Source: Malaya genurostris
Lineage: Eukaryota > Arthropoda > Insecta > Diptera > Culicidae
Reading direction: 5' to 3'
NCBI RefSeq assembly: GCF_030247185.1
Contig: NC_080571.1
Location: 144,289,691 to 144,353,690 of the forward strand
Length of the DNA: 64,000 bases
Shown here one piece after another: positions 23,243-32,379 of this stretch. Under the pieces are notes generated by a model that did not search any database, was not told the DNA's origin, and was given only the letters and a program-made list of their open reading frames with translations. The first letter of the stretch is position 1; each line of letters begins with the position of its first letter. The translations under genes were made by a program, and so were the position numbers.

Positions 23243-23823
23243 TTTTTTTTTTTTTATTCAATATTATAATACAATTTTAAGGCACACTGCTTAAGCTCTA
23301 AGATGCCAAGGGTATTTACTAATCTTAATTACGACTATATTAAAACTAGAATAGTATCATTATGTAATGCCGGTGAATTGGATATTGCATGAGGGTCTCC
23401 CATATGGCGTTTGCAAATGTCCATGTTGGCCGCATCCTTCGGTCCGTGTGGGTCCGCGGGAAACACCCCCAGGCTACGAAGGCCCGGCGGGTGGCCCGCA
23501 TGCTGGTCATCGTCTGGAGCGTAGGACCGTAGGCGGTGATGGTGATGTTACGAAGAGATGAGAAAATAAAAAAAGTAAATATTGTGAAAACCGAGGTAAA
23601 TAGGGGGTATGGAAACAAAATGTCTGAAAACTACAGAGATCTAATTAGTTGCCATCGAGATGGTGAAGAGACATGGAAGGGGGGAACGAAAAGTTAGTGA
23701 CAAAAAAAGATCTTGTTAGTTACAATGAAGATGGTGGACAGGGACGGTGATCGAGAGAATCGAGCGGATGTTAGTGTCGAACCTGTAGGTGGAGATTATA
23801 CTTTCTGAGCGAGGTATAACAGA
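23243..23823 (-). other. I-clade 3' UTR with conserved GC-rich block
   Basis: A 580-bp UTR. It contains a GC-rich segment (23446-23520: GGGTCCGCGGGAAACACCCC, then CCCGGCGGGTGGCCCGCATG) also present at 61624-61678 in the second copy although the surrounding UTR has diverged. That suggests an RNA structure used for recognition by the element's RT (inference). Two AGATCTAATTAGTT/AGATCTTGTTAGTT blocks lie near 23638 and 23708. Confidence 0.6.
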
Positions 23824-26800
23824 TTACACTTGGATATTAATGTGTTTGAGGTACTGGTATATAAGAAGCATATAAGAGATATCCCGACTAGCCAACACAT
23901 CTCGGACCGGAACTTCAGGTGGTCTACCTCGGGCCCTTAGGGAGTCCTTTAATAAAGACCTGGCGTCACGATACTCCGTACACGTCCATACGACATGCTC
24001 GATGTCCTGATAACCGTCACCACAAGCGCAGAGACCGCTCTCCACGATTCCAATACGCCGGAGATGCGCGTTGAAGGTGTAATGGTTTGACATGAGCCGA
24101 GACATCACACGAATGAAGTCACGACTCACGTTCATCCCCCTGAACCAAGGTTTCGTCGATACCCTAGGGATAATAGAATGCAGCCATCGTCCCAGTTCGC
24201 CATTGCTCCATGAAGTTTGCCAACTTTCGAGAGTTTTCTGACGAGAGATACTGAAAAATTCATTGAAGCAGATTGGTCTTTCATAAATATCACCTTCTAA
24301 TGCGCCCACCTTAGCCAATGAGTCTGCCTTTTCCTTGCCCGGAATGGAACAATGCGAAGGGACCCAGACTAACGATATTAAATAAGACCGTTCAGATAAA
24401 GTTCTCAAATGTTCCCGTATTTTCCCCAGGAAATATGGGGGATACTTTCCTGGCTTCACTGCGCGGAGAGCTTCTATTGAACTTAGACTGTCCGTGACAA
24501 TGAAGTAATGGTCTTTGGGCAAGGTTTCAATGATCTCGAGGGTGTACTGAATAGCAGCTAATTCTGCGACGTAGACTGAAGCCGGATCACTGAGTTTGTA
24601 CGAAGCGGTGATGTTCTGATTGAAGATTCCGAAGCCTGTGGACCTGTTGATGTTTGATCCGTCAGTGTAAAACATCTTTTCACAGTTGACTGTTCTAAAT
24701 TTATTATAAAAAATATTTGGGGCCACTTGAGGGCGCACGTGATCCGGAATTCCACGAATTTCTTCTCTCATGGATGTGTCGAAAAACACAGTAGAATTAG
24801 TAGTATCCAAGAAATGAGCACGGTTGGAAACAAACGAAGAAGGATTAATATTCTGAGCCATGTAATCAAAATACAAGGACATAAAACGGGTCTGAGAATT
24901 GAGTTCGACAAGCCTTTCGAAGTTTTCAATAACCATCGGATTCAAGATATCGCATCGGATTAGCAATCGATATGAGAGATCCCAGAATCGGTTTTTCAAC
25001 GGTAAGACGCCCGCGAGCACTTCGAGACTCATCGTATGAGTCGACTGCATGCAACCTAAGGCAATACGCAAACAACGATACTGAATTCTTTCCAGTTTAA
25101 TGAAATGGGTGTTCGCGGCGGATCGGAAGCAGAAGCATCCATATTCCATTACGGACAATATCGTTGTTTGGTACAGCCTGATCAGGTCTCCTGGGTTTGC
25201 ACCCCACCAAGTTCCGGTTATTGTGCGAAGAAAATTGATTCTCTGCTGGCATTTTTGTTTCAGATATCTAATGTGACATCCCCAGGTGCCTTTGGAGTCG
25301 AACCAGACCCCGAGATATTTAAATGTGAAGGCCTGAGCTATGGTTTCACCCCCTAGTTGAAGCTGTAATAGTGCTGGTTCTCGCTTTCTTGAAAATACGA
25401 CCAGCTCAGTTTTCTCCGTAGAGAACTCGATACCCATTTGAAGAGCCCATGTCGACAAGTTGTCGAGGGTATCTTGTAATGGTCCTTGGAGATCGGCAGC
25501 TTTGGGTCCTATAATGGACACAACGCTGTCGTCGGCAAGTTGTCTTAGCGTGCAAGATGTGTTGATACATTCATCAATGTTGTTTACGTAAAAGTTGTAT
25601 AAAAGGGGGCTTGAGCATGAGCCCTGAGGAAGACCCATGTAACTGAATCGTATTGTCGACAAATCACCATGTGCAAAATACATGTGTTTCTCGGACAATA
25701 GATTATGTAAAAAGGTGTTCAAAACCGGCGAAAGACCATGCTGGTGCAGCTTCTTAGATAGGATATTTATAGAAACTGAATCAAAAGCCCCCTTGATATC
25801 TAGAAATACTGATGCCATTTGTTCTTTACGAGCAAATGCCATTTGAATTTCGGTTGAGAGCAACGCAAGACAATCGTTCGTTCCTTTACCCCTGCGGAAG
25901 CCGAATTGTGTATCTGAAAGTAAACCATTAGTCTCGACCCAATTGTCTAGACGGAAGAGAATCATTTTTTCGAACAACTTCCGGATACAGGAAAGCATAG
26001 CAATCGGCCGATACGAATTGTGATCGGAGGCTGGTTTCCCAGGTTTTTGAATGGCGATAACTCTCACTTGTCTCCAGTCGTGTGGAACAATATTACCCTC
26101 GAGGAACTTGTTAAACAAATTCAGCAAGCGCCTTTTGGCAGAGTCAGGAAGATTTTTCAACAAGTTGAATTTAATTCTGTCTAACCCCGGGGCCTTATTG
26201 TTACACGACAAGAGCGCAAGTGAGAACTCTACCATCGAAAACGGTGTTTCGTTTGTATTCGAAGTCGCGGCGCGGGATATCTGCTGTTCCGGAACAGAAT
26301 CAGGACATACTTTTTTAGCAAAATCGAATATCCAGCGGTTAGAATATTCCTCGCTTTCGTTCGTTGTGTTTTGGTTGCGCATTCGTCGGGCTGTGTTCCA
26401 AAGAGTGCTCATCGATGTTTCTTTTGTTAATCCGTCAGCAAACCGTCGCCAGTAATCTAGTTTCTTTGCTTTAACTAAGTTCTTCATTTGCTTATCTAGC
26501 GCTGCGTAATTTCTATAATTATCAGGTGTTCCATATTTTCTGAACTTTTTGAATGCTAAAGATCTTTCCGCGTTCAGTGATGAGCACTCTTTGTCCCACC
26601 ACGGGTTGGGAGGACGAATGTTAGTATTCGCGCCGGGTATACGTTTCGTCTGAGCTTGAATCGCAGTGTCGAGAATCAAGCCAGCCATAAACGTATACTC
26701 TTCCTCCGGAGGAAGTTCTTGTGTTGTTTCTAGTTTCTCAGATATCGATATTGCGTAGCATTTCCAATCAATATTTCGTGTGAGGTCATACAAAACATTG

Positions 26801-27503
26801 ATTGTTTCCGATGGTCTTAATCCGCTGGCGATTGAAATTACGATAGGCAGATGATCGCTACCGTGGGGATCAGGGATTACCTTCCACGTGCAATCCAACC
26901 GTAGCGATGTCGAGCAGAGGGATAAGTCCAGCGCACTTGGTCTTGCTGGTGGTGCGGGAATTCGTGTCATTTCTCCCGTATTCAAGATTGTCATATTGAA
27001 GTTGTCGCAAATATCATGGATCATAGCTGATCTGTTATCATCATGAAGACAACCCCATCCCGTACCTCGAGAGTTAAAGTCTCCTAAAACTAACGTCGGT
27101 GTGGGAAGAAGTTGCATGATACTGCTGAGCCAGTGGTACCCAACTGAGGCTCTAGGGGGAATATAGATGGAAGCAATACAAAGGTCCTTGCCTTTAATTG
27201 TGACATGACATGCGACAACTTCAATACCTGATATCGAGAGAGGTTAATTCGAAAGAAGAAATAGCACTTTTTGATCCCCAAAAGTACTCCTCCGTAGGGA
27301 TTATCTCGATCCAGGCGAATAATGTTAAAATCGTGGAAGTTTAGTGATACATCAAAAGTTAACCAAGTTTCGCACAATGCAAATGCGTCACATTTCAGAT
27401 TATTTACTAAGTATTTAAAAGGATCTATTTTCGGGATGATACTTCTACAGTTCCACTGTAAAACAGTGATCGAATCCTTGACCTCGTTCGAAAAATTAGC
27501 CAT
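23824..27503 (-). pseudogene. I-clade ORF2: endonuclease-RT-RNase H, one frameshift
   Basis: Polyprotein that nicks target DNA and copies its own RNA. Start ATG at 27501-27503. Endonuclease motifs: LQWNCRSI, CETWL, LVLGDFNSRGTGWG, and GSDHLPIV with the catalytic SDH. RT: GLDRIKFNLLKNLP, YRPIAMLS, FLDIKGAFDSVS, GLPQGSCSSPLLYNFYVN, LADDSVV (25528-25536). RNase H: YTDGS (near 24660), AELAAIQYTLE, TDSLSSIEAL, LVWVPSHCSIPGKEKADSLA. A C-x-C-x7-H-x4-C finger lies near the C-terminus. A one-base frameshift near 27240 separates the first ~88 codons from the rest; the downstream frame then stays open for about 1,130 codons. This could also be a sequencing error, in which case the element is intact. Confidence 0.88.
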
Positions 27504-28854
27504 CGAAGGAAACGATTGCTGAGAGGAGGGGCCATTTTGCAGTCAGCTGCATCAAAAACATTTTAACTTTTGGCAGGAAAGTCATCAAAATACCTTTTAG
27601 GGGGTCAGAAATGTTGAAGACGGAAAATACAAAGTCCACAATGTCACTGAATTTTACAAGTCCAGCACTTGATGTGTTTTCTGGTTCCTTGGGGACTTTC
27701 GGGGTTTTGGGTGTCCCCGGAAGTGTTGGATATTCTTTCTCCGATTTCAAGTCTCCGGAACTAGGAGCTTTTGGCTTCTTCTTTTCGTTTTTTTTACCAA
27801 CACTTCCTTCTGCTGTTACTTTTGGAGGGCCTTCAAGAGATATCTTCGAACCCTTTCTAGGGAGTTTAGGAGATGATATATTTTTCCTCTTCCTAAAACT
27901 ACGAGGGACAGTTGAAGATGTACCTTCTTGAGGATCGTCAGAGTCGCAATCGTCCGCAGACAAACAGGTGTAGGGGTTCTGTTCAGGTGGTAAGGCGATT
28001 TTCAGCATTTCTGCGAACGAGCGGTTTGATCGTTGCTTGAGAGATCGTTTCAAATGATCTCCACGCAATTTATACGCAGAACATGCTGTGAGGTCATGCG
28101 GGGCCGCCCCACAGTAAAGACACTTTTCAATGTCTCTGTCGCAAACGCCATCCGCATGACTCTCTCCACACTTCGAGCAGCGGGGCCGATTTCCACAATG
28201 AGAAGCTGTGTGTCCTAGTTGTTGACAACTAGTGCAATTCATTACCCGTGGTACGAAAAGTCGTACAGGTAGACGAACCCTGGCCAGGAGAACGAATTTC
28301 GGCAAAGCCGAGCCGGAGAAGGTCACCCGATACGAGTCCGAGTGGGGATAAGACTTTGTCCCATCCGCGGCGATCGATACTGAATGCAAACGTTTGCAGT
28401 CCAGTATCTTGACATTCTTAAGCAAGGGATCTTTAAAACATCCGACCCCATGTTTGAGAATGTCCTCGCATGTCAGACTTGGATCCGTGATCACTCCGTC
28501 TATCTCGACTTCGCGAGCTGGTATGTAAACGCGGTAGTCCCGCGTAAAGTGGTCGTTTCGAGCGATCTCATTAGCATGTTTCAGACTGGTCAACGAGACC
28601 CTGAGCTTATCGGGACGAATTTTTGAAATAGATTTCAATGTTGCATATTTTGACTCCAAGTCTTTAGATATTTTCAAAATATTAAGCGGTTTATTCTTCT
28701 CTTTGGTCCGAAAATAAACCACATAAAGGCCGGCCGAGGGTGAAGGCTCTTCGGGATACTGTTTTACCCGGTGAGTCTTACTATTTGGAGCAGATTTAAA
28801 ATCTGTTTCCATTTTATCTTCGGGGGGCAGTGGAGGATTTAATGGACTTGCCAT
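27496..28854 (-). CDS. I-clade ORF1: gag-like nucleic-acid-binding protein
   Basis: 452 residues, uninterrupted. It probably coats the element RNA in the cytoplasmic RNP that carries it to target DNA. The N-terminal half has a conserved-looking gag core (YVVYFRTKEKNKPLNILKIS at about 44-63). Three CCHC knuckles follow at about 207-220 (C-x2-C-x4-H-x4-C), 226-238 (x3 spacing) and 245-258 (x4). The C-terminal part is basic and Pro/Ser/Lys-rich, then hydrophobic near the end. Start: the first ATG after the 5' UTR, giving MASPLNPPLPP. The stop overlaps the ORF2 start. Confidence 0.9.
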   Translation of the reverse strand: MASPLNPPLPPEDKMETDFKSAPNSKTHRVKQYPEEPSPSAGLYVVYFRTKEKNKPLNILKISKDLESKYATLKSISKIRPDKLRVSLTSLKHANEIARNDHFTRDYRVYIPAREVEIDGVITDPSLTCEDILKHGVGCFKDPLLKNVKILDCKRLHSVSIAADGTKSYPHSDSYRVTFSGSALPKFVLLARVRLPVRLFVPRVMNCTSCQQLGHTASHCGNRPRCSKCGESHADGVCDRDIEKCLYCGAAPHDLTACSAYKLRGDHLKRSLKQRSNRSFAEMLKIALPPEQNPYTCLSADDCDSDDPQEGTSSTVPRSFRKRKNISSPKLPRKGSKISLEGPPKVTAEGSVGKKNEKKKPKAPSSGDLKSEKEYPTLPGTPKTPKVPKEPENTSSAGLVKFSDIVDFVFSVFNISDPLKGILMTFLPKVKMFLMQLTAKWPLLSAIVSFDG

Positions 28855-29373
28855 AGCGCGGTTGAGGTTCCGCGCAAATTATAGGGGGAGTCAAAATATA
28901 AGACGATAAAGGGACACGAAGGGAAAAAATATTATACTTAGCTAATGATCCGTAGCAACTCGGCCGCTGAGGCCAAGCGTTAGTTACAACGACCTCCGAG
29001 AATTAATATGTACACAGCACCGGTTCACGGCACCACACTGAACGTCGGTTCACTGATCTTATTGTTTTAACACAATAGCACCCGGCACTGTCTAACGGTA
29101 TTTATTGTTTATACTGTATTGATCTACTGCACAAGCTCACGAACAAAAGATCTGATATTAAATGACCTTGAAACGGATTAGAATGGATTAACGCACAGCT
29201 GCTCTAATGCAAACTACCATCCGATCGATACGACGGTCACGAAAGGAATGAAAGAATTATGTTACTGCCGTTAATACAAGTCGAGATATTCACGATTAGA
29301 TTCTGCCCATTCTTCCATATGGCTAATTTTGAAAAGGCACCCCATAGTAAAGTAAGTCGTATTCACGATAAAA

Positions 29374-31060
29374 CCCACGATTTTCATTTTCCTGGGCACC
29401 TGCAGTGTCAAGACGCTATCGTACATCCTGTTTCAAAGACATGGACCGAGGATGGACCCTTAAGGAACGCCCGCAGTTACTCGCATTGACTTGTACCCTT
29501 CGTTTGTCTCGTACACCAAGATTCTATTCTGGAAATAGCTCTTCAGGATCTGACACAAATAGTCAGGGACACGCATTCTGTGCAGCGCTGCGGTGATGGC
29601 CTCCTTTGTTGATTGCGTTCTTCACGTCTATCGTGACCATAGAACGGCATAGTATCGATCTCCTCTTCGCTTTTGATGTGATGCCGTTTCAGCACTTTCC
29701 AGCACTGTTCGAAACGCGTCCACCATCGATACTCCTTTGTGGAATCCAAACTGCATCTTCGACAGTCCGCGCTCGCCTTCCGTACATTTAGTCAACCTGT
29801 TGAGGATGATTCTTTGCAGGAGTTTCCCGAATATAACCAACTGATATATATGCCTGTACGATGCCAAGGCACAAATCTCCAAATATCAAGGGGAACGTGC
29901 CATTTGAGCCAATTCGTTCTGATTTCTGATTCCTGATGCCTGTACGATACCGGATCTCCTACTGGGAAGTTGCCTTCATCCAGGCATCTCTGCAGCACCG
30001 ACCACATGTCCGGGTGTGCCAAGACTGCAGCTCTCAGCACTACGTCTAGGCCGAGAACTTTCTTCAATTTCAATCGCTTTGCCGCATCAACAAGTTCGTC
30101 ATTGGACACTTGTCGATCCTCGACGTTTACTTGTGCTTCTTCCTCACCATACGGTGTTGGCGGCCATGAAGTCGGGTCGTGCTTCGGAAAAGAGACCTTC
30201 CACGATTACTTTCAGATTATCCGGACACATTTCAGCTGACATCGACGACGCCGTAACCTTCTTTCGTCACAAACCGTAACCATCTTTCTTGTTAACTCAC
30301 CCGCATCAGTGTTATCTGACCCGCTTTCTTTCCAAAGTGCCTCAACGAAGAGATATTTGTCGAAGGTGTTCGTTTTCCATATTCACTTTCCGGTCCTGCT
30401 TTTCCAATTCACCACAGTGTAGTCCTCGCAAACTCACCAGTTCATGTTCGCCGTCAGTGAAGGACTAAAGAACGTGACGTCGATAACAGAGTCCCTCCCA
30501 TTCTTTCGGAATGTGCTTTACACAAACTTCCAAAGCCTTCATTACACAATCGTACATCTAGCTTCGCTAGGGCTTCTTGCAAAATATATCCTCGTGTGTT
30601 GATGAATCTACTGCCCCACTCTACAGCCCAGGAATTGATTTAACCTTCGATGATTACCGGCTTTCCTCTGGTCGATTAACTCGTTCAACATCTGGTTGAA
30701 CTGCTCCGCTGTTCGCTTTGGGGTGTGTAACAACTGCATACGAAGACGCCGTTGATTTTTGCGATCACGAAGCCTTCAGAACTCTATCTCTTTCGTAACA
30801 GGGAAATTTCCCATAACTTGTATCGCAGCCGCACCCGTTCTATCCACCACCCAGTTGCCGTTATCAGATGCACCTTGATACAGCTCTGAGATAATTGCGA
30901 CTTAACACTTAGGTTCCGTCGTTGACTGCCACAACAGTTGTTGTGCGGTGTCGCAATGATTCTTCCCGCATTCACAACACATTTTGCATCTTTGAAATGC
31001 AATTTACGCACGGAGTGTGGGACTCTCCACAGGACCACCCAACTTTTGATTAGAACTATT
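29374..31060 (-). pseudogene. R1-clade ORF2 relic, upstream half
   Basis: Minus strand, from the right. 31030-30700: degenerate sequence that I place in the endonuclease region by position only. 30450-30380: WKTNTFDKYLFVEAL linker. 30110-29960: SNDELVDAAKRLKLKKVLGLD (RT0). About 29800: FGFHKGVSMVDAFRTVLE (RT2). About 29480: QGSILGP (RT4). It ends KMKIVG at the Rep-A boundary, where the FADD box resumes at 22050. Many stops and frameshifts. A 73-bp foreign insertion sits at 29863-29935. Confidence 0.75.
29863..29935 (+). mobile_element. 73-bp ultra-truncated Loa-type LINE insertion
   Basis: 73 bp flanked by a perfect 13-bp duplication, ATGCCTGTACGAT (29850-29862 and 29936-29948). The insert (GCCAAGGCACAAATCTCCAA ... 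CTGATTTCTGATTCCTG) matches the extreme 3' end of the Loa-clade element at 35664-35735 (minus strand) with about three differences. So it is a copy truncated to its last 73 bases, with a short (TGATTCC)-type tail. It interrupts the R1-clade relic. Confidence 0.8.
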
Positions 31061-31189
31061 TACTAAAACATCTTATATCTCCAACCCTACCTCCACGGCA
31101 CCACCACTAGGTATTACTTCGAGCTAGAAGGCTATTGGTGCTCACAGCATCCTCCCCAGATTTATGCAGAATGGGGATAAGCATCCTGC
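31061..31189. other. junction between two R1-clade relics
   Basis: Short sequence with CCTCCACGGCACCACCACTA and GATTTATGCAGAATGGGGAT; probably the 3' extremity of the downstream R1-type element. No frame. Confidence 0.3.
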
Positions 31190-32345
31190 TCTCGAGGGAT
31201 CGACCAGTTGGATGACGAGGTCGGTCCAGTGATGCAGGTTGGACGGTAACTACCGGTTCACTGGCGCCTCGACGACCCGAATACGCAGCGGAACTACTCG
31301 ACTAGTTTCCGCCAAAAGATCTAGTCTACACCGATGGAAGGTTTCCAGACGAGGAAAGTCCTCCCGAACCGATGCTTCCGGTACACGTCTACGACCCGAC
31401 CGAAAGGATGCCTAAATCGATCCAATGATTCCGGTTGGAGCGTGACTTCCGGTTCACTGGCGCTCTGACGATCCTAACGGACCATACGACGATCTACTCA
31501 TTTAGTCCCCGACAAAGGATCTAGACTACTCCGACGGAGAGTTCCCCGGTGAAGGAGATTCTCCCGACACCGAGTCCTCTCTTACAACACACGGGACACC
31601 CGAAGGAGTGCCGAGGTTGGTCCGATAATTGCGGTTGGAGCATGGCTTCCGGTTCGCTGGCGCCTCGACGACTCGAATCAGTGTTGTGGCGACTACTCGA
31701 CTAGCCCAAACCGAATGATCTAGCCTACACCGACGTAGAGTTCCCCGACGAAGGGGGCTCTCCCGAAACCGACGCTTTCGATATCCGTCAACACCCGACC
31801 AAGAGGATGCCTGGGTCGATCCACTGAGTCCGGTTGCAGGATAGCTTCCGGTTTACTGGCGCCCTGACGATCCTAGCGGTATTACGCTACAATGTACTCG
31901 TCTAGTGCCCGACGAAGGATCTAGACTACTCCGACGGAGAGCTCCCCGGCGAAGGAGATTCTCCCGACACCGAGTCCTCTCTTACAACACACGGGACACC
32001 CGAAGGAGTGCCGAGGTTGGTCCGATAATTGCGGTTGGAGCATGGCTTCCGGTTGGCTGGCGCCTCGACGATTCGAATCGGTGTTGTGGCGACTACTCGA
32101 CTAGCCTCCGCCGAAGGATATAGCCTACACCGACGGAGAGTTTCCCGACGAAGGAACCGACGCTTTCGATACCCGTCAACACTCGACCGAGAGGATCCCT
32201 GGGTCGATCCAGTGATTCCGGTTCACTGGTGCCCCGACGATCCTAACTGTTTTACGTACTACTGGTCTAGTCCCCGATGAACGATCTAGACTACTCCGAC
32301 GAAGAGCTCCCTGGCGAAGGAGGTTCTCCCGTATCGACGATTATT
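31190..32345 (-). repeat. about 200-bp monomers in 400-bp dimers, R1-type 3' array
   Basis: About 5.7 monomers of roughly 200 bp alternating as two types (A,B,A,B,A,B). The dimer period is exactly 400 between 31581 and 31981 (CTTACAACACACGGGACACC at both). Core words: GGTTCACTGGCGCCTCGACG and GATCTAGACTACTCCGACGG. It abuts the C-terminal end of an R1-clade RT relic, so it is probably that element's 3' UTR array. Confidence 0.8.
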
Positions 32346-32379
32346 CACTGATCACTTTTGAGTCTACTACGGTTGATCA

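Larger units (their letters stand above)
23230..29263 (-). mobile_element. full-length I-clade non-LTR retrotransposon
   Basis: The element occupies 23243-29248 (about 6.0 kb) between copies of TGAAAGAATTATG (23230-23242 and 29249-29261), a 13- to 15-bp target duplication; the same bases are single in Rep-A copy 2 (13500-13515). It has a 5' UTR (28855-29248), ORF1, ORF2 overlapping by 8 nt, a 3' UTR (23243-23823) and a 13-base poly(A), seen as T13 on plus. Domain order gag-like/CCHC, endonuclease, RT, RNase H identifies the I clade. Only one frameshift is visible, so it is a recent insertion. Confidence 0.9.
22051..29373 (+). repeat. Rep-A copy 3, split by an I-clade element
   Basis: Left part 22051-23242 and right part 29249-29373; between them is a complete I-clade element. 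It has the stem-loop at 22320-22335, a single copy of the minisatellite core near 22860-22930, and a damaged TATA block near 23025. The right end is CGTATTCACGATAAAA. It sits between two halves of an R1-clade RT. Confidence 0.8.

Noticed and set aside
25105..28626. Several plus-strand frames of 60-134 codons
   Set aside because: Antisense shadows of the I-clade ORF1 and ORF2.
31905..32280. Arg-rich open frames in the 400-bp dimer array
   Set aside because: By-products of the tandem repeat; not conserved between dimers in frame and stop content.
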